Assembly (NCBI GenBank): GCA_018882825.1
Contig: VERC01000085.1
Location: 1 to 8,777 of the forward strand
Reading direction: 5' to 3'
Length of the DNA: 8,777 nt
Origin: Acidimicrobiia bacterium
Lineage (GTDB): Bacteria > Actinomycetota > Acidimicrobiia > Acidimicrobiales > Acidimicrobilacustridaceae
Shown here: positions 1-5,806 of the stretch, piece after piece
How the letters are laid out: every line of letters begins with the position of its first letter
How positions within the stretch are numbered: position 1 is the stretch's first letter
Position numbers and translations under genes: made by a program
The notes under the pieces: model-generated
Seen by the model: the letters and a program-made list of their open reading frames with translations, nothing else
Database searches by the model: none
Told to the model about the DNA's origin: nothing

Positions 1-426
1 ACCCACGCGTTCGCGTCGATGGCCGAGGCCACCGACTTCATGCGATCGGTCACCGACGGCCAGGGTGCCGATGCTGCGGTGCTGGCCATGGGCTCGCCCA
101 CCAATGCCGACGTGGCTGAGGCGTTCGCCGCCATCGGCAAGGGCGGCACGGTTGTCGTCACCGGCATGGCCGCCGCCACCGAACCGATGGGCATCCCCGT
201 GCACCTGCTCGAACTCGGCGGGATGCAGAAGACGATCCGGGGCGCGTTGTTCGGGATGTGCAACCCTCCCGCCGACATCCTCCGCCAGATCGACCTCTAC
301 CGCGCGGGACGTCTCAAACTCGACGAGATGGTCACCCGTCGGTATCGCCTCGACGACATCGGTGCCGCGGTCGACGATCTGCTCGAGGGGCGCAACATCA
401 GGGGTGTGGTCGTTCACGACACCTGA
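1..426 (+). CDS. Zn-dependent alcohol dehydrogenase, C-terminal part (5' end outside window)
   Basis: The reading frame is open from base 1 and stops at TGA 424-426, so this is the last 141 codons of a longer gene. The segment holds the end of a Rossmann NAD(P)-binding fold, with GADAAVLAMGSPTNADVAEAF followed by GKGGTVVVTGM, the usual last strands of medium-chain dehydrogenases. The tail has the family's closing pattern: a segment beginning LGGMQKTIRGALFGMCNPPADI, then the DLYRAGRLKLDEMVTRRYRL helix and a final GRNIRGVVV strand. In the class III/NDMA-dependent-like alcohol dehydrogenases this region forms the cofactor domain. The catalytic zinc ligands would lie upstream of the window. The substrate cannot be told from this part. 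The gene is resident chromosome, followed by a 94-bp gap. Confidence 0.9.
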   Translation, partial: THAFASMAEATDFMRSVTDGQGADAAVLAMGSPTNADVAEAFAAIGKGGTVVVTGMAAATEPMGIPVHLLELGGMQKTIRGALFGMCNPPADILRQIDLYRAGRLKLDEMVTRRYRLDDIGAAVDDLLEGRNIRGVVVHDT

Positions 427-520
427 CCGGGGTGACACCCGGGGCGCCTCCGTCGGCCCGCCGACCACCGCGTCGATGCGAGAATCGGTCGCACGAGAAG
501 TTCGAACAGGAGGGCTGAAG

Positions 521-1459
521 ATGCCGAGACTCGTCGATCCCGGCCAGGTGGAGCCGGTGGTGGGTGGGCTACTGGGAGCGATCGACGTCGATGGTGGCCC
601 GACCGACGAGCAACTGCGTCTGCTGCGCGCCCTCACGACCCACGTGTGGGATCGGCCCGACCTCGAACTCGACACGACCCGGGTCCTGACGCCGCCGGAG
701 GTGGCGGCCGCCATCGGCGGGACCGACGCCGTGCGCCGCTTCCACTACCTGCTCGTGGTCCTCGAGTTGTGCCGTCACCCGCTGACCGCAGCGCAGGATG
801 AGCGGGTGGAGGAGTACGCCGCGGCGCTCTCCTTGGACGGCATGGGTCTCGAGTTCTGCCGGGACCTCGTCGCCGAGGGCGCCGAGGTCGCGCGCGCCGA
901 CCACGACCGGTTCGAGGTCAATCTGCGCGAGGCACAGCAGGAGCCGAGCCTGCGCGGTCGGTCGCAGCGCGACGATCTCACCGATCCCGAACTCGTCGAG
1001 ATGCTCATGGCGATGGAGCGGCTGCCGCAGGGGTCGCTGGGGCACGCGCTCATGCGTTTCTACGCCGAGTTCGGGCTGAGCGTTCCGGGTGCCTCGTCGA
1101 GCGAACTCAACTACGCGTTCGTGGCCCACGACATGAATCACGTGATCGCCGGGTACGACCCGGTGGCCGAGGGGGAGCTTGCGCTCGGCGCGTTCCAGAT
1201 GGGGATGAACGATTCCGAGGTGTCGTGGATCCTGTGTCTCACGAACCTCGCCATCCACGAGGCAGGGGTCATCCAACTGGGCGACATCGCTCCCAAGGCG
1301 GCCACCCTGGCGCGCCCCGGCGTGGCCGACACTTTCGCCCGGGCGCTGGCCCGCGGCTCGCGATGCACGGGCGACTTCGCCGTCGCCGATCACCTCGCCA
1401 TGGTCGAGATGCCACTCGAGGAAGTACGTGCCCGCTTCGGGGTGCCACCCGTCGAGTGA
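521..1459 (+). CDS. TerB-like / Coq4-like fusion protein
   Basis: This 312-residue protein starts at ATG 521, preceded by AGGAGG at a normal distance (506-514 region). The frame is open far upstream, but the RBS and the preceding gene's stop decide the start. Residues about 25-125 are helical and acidic, with the look of TerB-like tellurite-resistance domains (DEQLRLLRALTTHVWDRPDL, then HYLLVVLELCRHPLTAAQDE). Residues about 165-310 look like Coq4: LPQGSLGHALMRFYAEFGL, then H203-D-M-N-H207, eleven residues, and E219. HDxxH-x11-E is the Coq4 metal-binding signature. Eukaryotic Coq4 acts in ubiquinone assembly and ring C1 modification. A role with quinone or other lipid-like substrates here is inference only. 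No signal peptide or membrane segment is visible. A plain Coq4-like annotation without the TerB part is the alternative. Confidence 0.8.
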   Translation: MPRLVDPGQVEPVVGGLLGAIDVDGGPTDEQLRLLRALTTHVWDRPDLELDTTRVLTPPEVAAAIGGTDAVRRFHYLLVVLELCRHPLTAAQDERVEEYAAALSLDGMGLEFCRDLVAEGAEVARADHDRFEVNLREAQQEPSLRGRSQRDDLTDPELVEMLMAMERLPQGSLGHALMRFYAEFGLSVPGASSSELNYAFVAHDMNHVIAGYDPVAEGELALGAFQMGMNDSEVSWILCLTNLAIHEAGVIQLGDIAPKAATLARPGVADTFARALARGSRCTGDFAVADHLAMVEMPLEEVRARFGVPPVE

Positions 1460-1484
1460 GGCATGATTCGCCGACACCGGCCGG

Positions 1485-1515
1485 TTGGGGAGGGGCCTCG
1501 GGCCTCGGCTAGTTT
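1485..1515 (+). promoter_or_regulatory. candidate promoter of tRNA-Leu
   Basis: In the 100-bp gap before the tRNA, TTGGGG (1485-1490) and TAGTTT (1510-1515, fitting TAnnnT) are separated by 19 bp. They end about 45 bp before the mature tRNA 5' end. The -35 match is weak and the spacing is long, so this is a tentative call. If real, it would also read into the element's AbrB-integrase operon. Confidence 0.35.
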
Positions 1516-1559
1516 GTCGATCCGCAGTCGACCCGCTCCGGCGGTGCGGCGGCGGCCAC

Positions 1560-1646
1560 GTCGGAGTGGCGGAATAGGCAGACGCGCCAGCTTGAGGGGC
1601 TGGTGTCCGCAAGGACGTGGGGGTTCAAGTCCCCCCTCCGACACCA
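1560..1646 (+). tRNA. tRNA-Leu(GAG), integration target
   Basis: The acceptor stem pairs GTCGGAG (1560-1566) with CTCCGAC (1636-1642). Discriminator A 1643 is followed by encoded CCA (1644-1646). The anticodon arm is CCAGC (1587-1591), loop TTGAGGG and GCTGG (1599-1603), putting GAG at 1594-1596, which reads leucine CUC/CUU codons. A long class-II variable arm (around GTCCGCAAGGAC) and a GGGGG-TTCAAGT-CCCCC T arm fit tRNA-Leu. The last 17 bases belong to the 18-bp attachment core, so the tRNA stays intact after integration. Whether the 3' part now comes from the element or the host cannot be told, because the copies are identical. Confidence 0.95.
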
Positions 1647-1647
1647 C
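1630..1647 (+). repeat. attL, 18-bp core direct repeat
   Basis: TCCCCCCTCCGACACCAC covers the 3' side of the T stem, the acceptor stem, the discriminator and CCA of tRNA-Leu, plus one base beyond. The identical sequence is at 6955-6972. The base before each copy differs (G at 1629, T at 6954), and the base after differs (A at 1648, T at 6973), so the repeat is exactly 18 bp. Confidence 0.93.
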
Positions 1648-1648
1648 A

Positions 1649-1668
1649 TCCCGGGAGATTTCCCGGGA
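1649..1668. repeat. left attachment-arm palindrome
   Basis: TCCCGGGAGATTTCCCGGGA consists of two copies of the self-complementary TCCCGGGA separated by GATT. It begins 2 bp inside the core repeat. Bases 1650-1667 match 6923-6940 near the other end at 15 of 18 positions. Likely an arm-type integrase or accessory-protein binding site. It could also form a hairpin that partly blocks readthrough from the tRNA, but it has no T-tract. Confidence 0.6.
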
Positions 1669-1792
1669 GAGTGATTCGAAGGACGATGTCGCCCAGAGTG
1701 AACTTCGTCACACCTGTATTTCCCCTGCTCAGAGCGTCGTAGCGGCGACTCCGGCGACTGCCGTGCCAGACGAGCCGGGCACCGTCGAAGGC

Positions 1793-2242
1793 ATGGGAAA
1801 GCAACACAGCCTGGCAGCGGTCAGGCAGAACGAGCGGCTCGTCGCCACTCTTCGACCGGTGCCGAACGGCACGGTCATCGCAGCATCCTCGACGGTCCTG
1901 TCGGAGATGCGTCCTCTCACGCTCACGCCCCGGAGCGACTGGGAGCACGGGTTCGCCCGCCTCGATGAGTGCGGTCGGGTCCGTGACGCCATCGTCATGG
2001 CGTCACTCGGATGGTCGAGCGGTGACGAGGTCACCTTCGAACTCGGCGACGAACGTGTCGTCGTCAAGCGGGGCGAAGGCCTCCACCGCATCGACGGTCG
2101 AGGACGTCTCGCCCTGCCCGAGACCATCCGGAAGGCACTCGGGCTCGGCGCTGGCGACGGCGTCCTGCTCTCGGCCTCGCCCTCCGACGACCTGTTGGTC
2201 GTCGTTCCTGCTCGACTCTGTGACCTGGTGGTGAACCAATGA
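1793..2242 (+). CDS. AbrB/SpoVT-like DNA-binding protein, paired with integrase
   Basis: From ATG 1793 the protein has 149 residues. Residues 98-140 form a clear AbrB-type swapped-hairpin core (HRIDGRGRLALPETIRKALGL, then GDGVLLSASPSDDLLVVVP). Residues 55-94 (ARLDECGRVRDAIVMASLGW, then GDEVTFELGDERVVVK) look like a second, diverged copy, so one chain may supply both halves of the usual dimeric fold. Such proteins bind DNA; a role as regulator of integrase or in attachment-site architecture is inference. Its TGA overlaps the integrase ATG (ATGA), indicating translational coupling. No strong RBS precedes 1793, and the same frame is open back through attL. In the excised circle this frame would join the GTG start at 6908, so the integrated copy may be the 5'-truncated form of a 219-residue protein. 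Confidence 0.78.
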   Translation: MGKQHSLAAVRQNERLVATLRPVPNGTVIAASSTVLSEMRPLTLTPRSDWEHGFARLDECGRVRDAIVMASLGWSSGDEVTFELGDERVVVKRGEGLHRIDGRGRLALPETIRKALGLGAGDGVLLSASPSDDLLVVVPARLCDLVVNQ

Positions 2243-3273
2243 CCAATGCACTCGACCCCAGTGCAGTCCTCGCCCTCATCGAGGCCGCCGGAATCTCCGT
2301 CGACGACCTCGTCGAAGCGTCGACGACGGCGCCACGTCCTCGGGCCGACATGCCGACCGTCGCCGAGTACCTCGACACCGTGGCGGAGGCCACGTCCGAT
2401 GGAGCACGACGCACCTACTCGACCTACTGGCAGCGCCTCGTCGAGAAGTACGGGACCCTCCGGCTCGACGAGGTGAAGACCTCCCACATCCACGCACTCG
2501 TGAAGGACACGAAGAAGAAGGCCAGCGAGAACCCCCGCTCGAACGGTCGCCATGGTGTCGCTGCGCAGGAGAACTGCGTCGGCGCTGCACGAGCGTTCTT
2601 CCGGGTCGCCGTCGAGGACGACCTCATCTCGAAGAATCCTGCCGAGCCCGTGCCTAAGCCTCAGCGGCTCCCGTCCCGTCGTCGAGGATTCACCGACTCC
2701 GAACTCGCCGACCTCTGGCGTGTCACTCGAAGCGGGGGTGATGACCCCGTGCTCGACACGCTGCTGCTGCGCTTCCACCTTGAAACCGGCGCCCGCCGTG
2801 GTGGCGCACTCAACCTCCGAGTGCGGGACCTGGACTCGAAGCGCCAGGTCATCCTCCTCCGGGAGAAGAACGACGTGGACCGCTGGCAACCCGTGTCGAA
2901 GACGCTCCTGGACGCACTGCTCGAACACGCACGCACCCGTGGCGCTTCGGCCCCCGACGATGCGCTACTGCGTGCACTTCCGATGAAGGGCTCGACGGTC
3001 GGACGTCCACTCACTCGCAAGCGCTACAACACTCTCGTCGAGCGCTGGAAGAAGCAACTGCCGTGGGTTGCCCAGCACGGCGTCAGCATCCACTGGTGTC
3101 GCCACCATGCGACGAGCGCCATCGAGCGCATCGCCGGGTTCGCCGTTGCCCGTGCCTTCGCCGGTCACAGGTCGAGCGCAGAGACGACCACGACCTACAT
3201 CACTGCACACGACTACGAGGTTGCAGCGGCAGTCGCCGCATACACAGGAGAGCCGCATCCTCTCGCAGTCTGA
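2239..3273 (+). CDS. int: tyrosine recombinase / site-specific integrase
   Basis: This 344-residue integrase catalyses integration and excision at the tRNA-Leu site. Residues about 38-138 form the helical core-binding (SAM-like) domain (TVAEYLDTV to EDDLISKNPAE). Residues about 150-335 form the catalytic domain. The catalytic residues are visible: R186 in TGARRGG, likely K210 in LREKNDVDRW, H285 and R288 in IHWCRHH, H310 in AGHRSS, and nucleophile Y320 in TTTTYI. A long N-terminal arm (1-37) could hold an arm-binding element, but no classic arm domain is obvious. The start ATG overlaps the upstream AbrB stop, so the two are co-translated. It points away from the tRNA, with its 5' side next to attL. 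It ends 21 bp before the convergent minus-strand RDD gene. Confidence 0.96.
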   Translation: MTNALDPSAVLALIEAAGISVDDLVEASTTAPRPRADMPTVAEYLDTVAEATSDGARRTYSTYWQRLVEKYGTLRLDEVKTSHIHALVKDTKKKASENPRSNGRHGVAAQENCVGAARAFFRVAVEDDLISKNPAEPVPKPQRLPSRRRGFTDSELADLWRVTRSGGDDPVLDTLLLRFHLETGARRGGALNLRVRDLDSKRQVILLREKNDVDRWQPVSKTLLDALLEHARTRGASAPDDALLRALPMKGSTVGRPLTRKRYNTLVERWKKQLPWVAQHGVSIHWCRHHATSAIERIAGFAVARAFAGHRSSAETTTTYITAHDYEVAAAVAAYTGEPHPLAV

Positions 3274-3294
3274 GTTGACCGCCTCGACTGCTGC

Positions 3295-3741
3295 TCAGGT
3301 CGTCAGCGGTTCGCTGTTCACCATCACGGTGGTGGTAGCGACGTAGTCGTGGATACCACGATGCTTCGGCCCGACCATCGCCGGAAGTCCGACGATGACA
3401 ACCCACGCCGCAGCGAGCGCCGGGACATGAAGAACGAGTGCGGCAACGGCGCCGAGGCCGACGACGCCGAATCGCACTGCTGCTCGGAGGCCTGAGAGAG
3501 GGGTTCCGGAGATGTTGCGGATGCGAGTTCCCATCACGAGCTTGCCGAACGTGGCGGAGAACAGGTGAGTCATCAGGCCCTCGTACACGAGCAATGTCAC
3601 CACCGACAGCAGAACGCCGAGCGCACCCGGTACTGCTGCCCGCAGTGGGATTGTCAGAATCCCGACGACGAGACCATCGAGTGTGCGGGCCAGTACCCGC
3701 TGGGCGAACGAGACCTCGACGGGGCTGGGCTCACCAGACAC
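3295..3741 (-). CDS. RDD-family membrane protein
   Basis: The gene starts with GTG (complement of 3739-3741) and encodes 148 residues. It has RDD-family landmarks: R15-VLART-LD22 at the start of the first membrane segment (about 22-53), GKLVMGTRI at 66-74 after it, further hydrophobic segments at about 90-122, and a closing HRGIHDYVATTTV at 127-139. RDD proteins are small multi-span membrane proteins. Some are linked to ion transport, but most have no known function, and none is assigned here. It overlaps the upstream membrane-anchored gene by 11 bp and is probably translated with it. Both genes oppose the rest of the element and look like cargo. The start has no separate RBS, consistent with coupling. 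Confidence 0.85.
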   Translation of the reverse strand: MSGEPSPVEVSFAQRVLARTLDGLVVGILTIPLRAAVPGALGVLLSVVTLLVYEGLMTHLFSATFGKLVMGTRIRNISGTPLSGLRAAVRFGVVGLGAVAALVLHVPALAAAWVVIVGLPAMVGPKHRGIHDYVATTTVMVNSEPLTT

Positions 3742-4153
3742 TGCAACTCGCCCGACTCGTCTGCACGGTTCCAGTCGGAGTCAGCACGCTGCGAACGCAG
3801 ACGTCGTTGGCGAGACTCGTCCCCCGGTAGCCGATAGCGGCACCGCCGTCATCGGTGACCATGAACTGGAATGGCTCAGCGCCTTGCACGGTCGGAACCA
3901 CTGACAACACATCCGTCGCACCGGGGTCACCCAACGACTCGATGCGGCTCGTGAGGACGAGCTTCTGCAACAGCCCGGTGTCCTGGCTGGAAGCGGTCCG
4001 CACCGAATCATCGACTGCGGCAATCAAGGTCGGCACCTCATGCTCGTTGTTGTCGTGTGCCCACTTCGCCCAGACGATGAATCCGGCCACCACGGCCATC
4101 CAAGCGAACGTGAGCCACACCGCTGCCTTGGCCAGTTTCCGCCTGAACGCCAT
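3731..4153 (-). CDS. membrane-anchored hypothetical protein (single N-terminal span)
   Basis: This 140-residue protein was not recognised. A basic N-terminus (MAFRRKLAKA) is followed by one hydrophobic segment at about 11-29, so the rest probably lies outside the membrane. Residues 40-75 look helical; residues 78-140 look like beta strands with small and hydroxyl residues. C119 and C137 near the end could form a disulfide outside the cell. A helical stalk followed by a beta-rich domain with a cysteine pair resembles minor pilin-like proteins, but no prepilin cleavage motif is visible, so this is only a resemblance. It is the first gene of a minus-strand pair with the RDD protein (11-bp overlap). 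A role such as surface exclusion, immunity or host envelope change would be speculation. Confidence 0.75.
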   Translation of the reverse strand: MAFRRKLAKAAVWLTFAWMAVVAGFIVWAKWAHDNNEHEVPTLIAAVDDSVRTASSQDTGLLQKLVLTSRIESLGDPGATDVLSVVPTVQGAEPFQFMVTDDGGAAIGYRGTSLANDVCVRSVLTPTGTVQTSRASCSVW

Positions 4154-4187
4154 GCCTGAACGCTACTTCGCACATTCGGATACTTGC

Positions 4188-4208
4188 GTGAGGTCGCTGG
4201 GCGCTCAC
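4188..4208. promoter_or_regulatory. inverted repeat in divergent intergenic region
   Basis: GTGAG (4188-4192) and CTCAC (4204-4208) form an inverted repeat with an 11-bp spacer. It lies in the only divergent gap of the element (4154-4250), between the minus-strand membrane pair and the pra-tra-rep operon. Both operons must be transcribed from this gap, so an operator here is plausible. In pSAM2 the pra promoter is a KorSA repressor target, but no KorSA-like gene is present. I did not find a convincing -35/-10 pair on either strand. Confidence 0.3.
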
Positions 4209-4250
4209 CGTCTGGAAGGGCAGCAAGCCCCATCGCCCTCAGGAGGAACC

Positions 4251-4565
4251 ATGCGCAGCATCCCCGTAGACACCACCCGAATGACCACCCTCGTCGGCGG
4301 CGCAATCCAACCGGCGACGCAGCAGGACGGCACGCCTCGACGAGACCGAAACGGTCAGCCGTTGTTCAACGTGCCCGTGCTCGTTGTCATCGAAGGCTCC
4401 AACCCCGACACCCTCGTGGTGCGGGTTCCCGGACCCGTCGCACAGGTCCCGTCGCTCACCCCAGTGAGACTCGTCGGACTCGTCGCACGTCCGTGGTCGA
4501 TGGACGGGGGACGTTCAGGCGTGTCGTTCTCGGCTGAATCGGTGCAGCCCGTCTCGAAGTCGTGA
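4251..4565 (+). CDS. Pra-like small protein (replication/excision activator type)
   Basis: ATG 4251 follows a strong AGGAGG (4240-4245), which fixes the start although the frame is open further upstream. The 104-residue protein has a beta-rich pattern: GGAIQPATQQDGTPRRDRNG, then PLFNVPVLVVIEGSNPDTLV, then PVRLVGLVARPW and SGVSFSAESVQP. This layout (a 'D.nG.p...v.v' strand, 'v.v.vp.p', 'v...gL.a.pw' and a final 'fsA..v') resembles the Pra proteins encoded next to FtsK-like genes in pSAM2-type elements, where Pra activates replication, integration and excision. The match is by pattern only and is moderate. Its TGA overlaps the GTG of the translocase (GTGA), and it is the first gene of the tra/rep operon. 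Confidence 0.6.
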   Translation: MRSIPVDTTRMTTLVGGAIQPATQQDGTPRRDRNGQPLFNVPVLVVIEGSNPDTLVVRVPGPVAQVPSLTPVRLVGLVARPWSMDGGRSGVSFSAESVQPVSKS

Positions 4566-5686
4566 CGTCGTCGAGGTGGTGGCTGCTGCTCCGGTGGCCG
4601 CAGGCGGCTGCGGCCACCGGACTCGATGCGACCGTGCATATGGGTCGCTTCCGGTCGGTTCGACACCCGTCATCGGCATCGCTTCCGCTTCGCCTTCGAG
4701 CAGGTACGACGGTGGCCGACGTCGAGCGTGCGTCACCCTCGTTGGCGAGCGTGTTCGGATGTGCTCGGGTGGAGGTCGAGCACGATGCCTCACGAAGCGA
4801 CCGATGCGTGGTCGTGTTCCACCGCCTCCGCCTTCCGGCTTTCGCTCCCTTCCCGGTCGAGGCGCTGGCTCTCGACGGACTGTTGCCGCAGTCGTCGACG
4901 ATGCCGCTTCCCCTCGGCGTCGATGCGAACGGTGACGCCGTCGCACTTCCACTCTTCACCTCTGTGGGTGGCACGACGCTGCTCGTCGGTGGCATACCGG
5001 GAACGGGGAAGACCGGAGCGGTGCGTACGTTGCTGTGCGGCCTGGCTCCCACCACTGCGAGTGTCTTCGTCGTCGACCCGACTGGTGGCGCAGAAGCGTC
5101 GAGATGGTCGAGCAGGCTGAGCGCTGTCGTCGCCGACGCTGACCCGGGCCGCACGTGTGACCTGCTCGGCGAGTTGCTTGCACTCGTCGTGCGCCGTGGT
5201 GAGGTGCTTGGGGCCGGGGGAGTGACCACGATGTTCCCTCCCGTGGTCCTCGTGTGCGATGAACTCGCCGAACTCGCCGCCGCCGGAACGTCGAAGCAGC
5301 AGGATGATGCACGCTCGTTGTTGCGCCGACTCGTGGCTCTCGGTCGCAAGACGAACCTGTCGTGCATCCTTGCGACGCAGCGAACGACGAGCACCAGCAT
5401 CGACGTGACGACGAGGTCTCTTGCCGGATGGCGCCTCGCTCTTCCGCACCCCGACGACGCAAGTGGTTCCGAGGCGCTACTGGGCCCGGGTCGGCGGCAA
5501 GCGGCTGACCTGTCGAGGGACGACGTCGGTGCCGGGTTCCTCACCAACGGCGGCCCGCCTCGACTGATTCGGGTCTTCGAGTCAACCGACCAACTCGTCG
5601 AGGCGCTCCGGACCACCGGAAGTGGTCTCGGCCTCTGTGAACTCATGCACCTCGATTCGGTCGCACTTCGTGAACTCACGTCGTGA
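4562..5686 (+). CDS. FtsK/SpoIIIE-family DNA translocase, TraB-like
   Basis: GTG 4562 overlaps the stop of the Pra-like gene; the product has 374 residues. Residues about 40-92 form an accessory region typical of AICE translocases (LPLRLRAGTTVADVERASPS, then CARVEVEHD). The motor follows: Walker A G144-IPGTGKT151, Walker B VVLVCDE with D233-E234, and the FtsK-type ATQR at 271-274 after LGRKTNLSCIL. The later GWRLALPHPDDAS segment is also usual. In Streptomyces elements this hexameric motor (TraB/TraSA) moves double-stranded DNA between mycelial cells without a relaxase. Known TraB proteins end in a winged-helix that reads 8-bp repeats. Here only about 40 residues follow the motor, so that domain is short or missing. 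There is no clear membrane segment besides a hydrophobic N-terminus (WWLLL). Confidence 0.87.
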   Translation: MTSSRWWLLLRWPQAAAATGLDATVHMGRFRSVRHPSSASLPLRLRAGTTVADVERASPSLASVFGCARVEVEHDASRSDRCVVVFHRLRLPAFAPFPVEALALDGLLPQSSTMPLPLGVDANGDAVALPLFTSVGGTTLLVGGIPGTGKTGAVRTLLCGLAPTTASVFVVDPTGGAEASRWSSRLSAVVADADPGRTCDLLGELLALVVRRGEVLGAGGVTTMFPPVVLVCDELAELAAAGTSKQQDDARSLLRRLVALGRKTNLSCILATQRTTSTSIDVTTRSLAGWRLALPHPDDASGSEALLGPGRRQAADLSRDDVGAGFLTNGGPPRLIRVFESTDQLVEALRTTGSGLGLCELMHLDSVALRELTS

Positions 5687-5687
5687 G
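5675..5687. repeat. short palindrome at the end of the translocase gene
   Basis: CTCACGTCGTGAG is a perfect 6-bp inverted repeat around a central T, overlapping the translocase stop and a GTG. The half-site CTCACG recurs in the three tandem repeats at 6779-6805. It could be a protein-binding site, but a 6-bp word is expected several times by chance in a window of this size. Confidence 0.25.
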
Positions 5688-5744
5688 CGACGTGACGATT
5701 GTGAGGGACCTCCTTGACGCTTCCGGTCGGTTCCGGACGGTCGT

Positions 5745-5775
5745 CGCCGGCGGGTCGAACGGCGACCCGCCGGCG
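5745..5775. repeat. perfect 13-bp hairpin between translocase and RepA-like genes
   Basis: CGCCGGCGGGTCG (5745-5757) and CGACCCGCCGGCG (5763-5775) pair perfectly around AACGG. There is no T-tract, so it is not a classic intrinsic terminator. A second small hairpin, GGCGG (5772-5776) / CCGCC (5780-5784), shares bases with the right arm, so the two structures exclude each other. The ribosome binding site of the next gene lies at 5794-5799. Possible roles are transcript processing or attenuation between the genes, or a DNA structure used in replication. Confidence 0.6.
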
Positions 5776-5806
5776 GCATCCGCCGCTTCAACCCAAGGAG
5801 CAATCC

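Noticed and set aside
452..465. GTCGGC-CC-GCCGAC inverted repeat after the alcohol dehydrogenase
   Set aside because: A 2-base loop is too tight for a stable full hairpin and there is no T-tract. Not enough for a terminator call.
1686..1742. 18-codon frame with an RBS-like GAAGGAC upstream, a possible leader peptide
   Set aside because: It is short, has no link to a regulatory codon run, and lies in a different frame from the AbrB extension. There is not enough support.
1463..1792. Long open frame running through tRNA-Leu into the AbrB gene
   Set aside because: It reads through a structural tRNA and has no domain before the AbrB part. In the integrated state it is most likely a chance GC-rich open frame. 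The part after attL matters only in the circular form.
1729..2928. 399-residue minus-strand open frame opposite AbrB and integrase
   Set aside because: It mirrors two well-supported coding genes and has no domain or RBS. This is a typical GC-rich antisense frame.
4456..5679. 407-residue minus-strand frame opposite the FtsK-like gene
   Set aside because: It is rich in Ser, Arg and Thr without domain features, and the opposite strand carries intact Walker A, Walker B and ATQR motifs.
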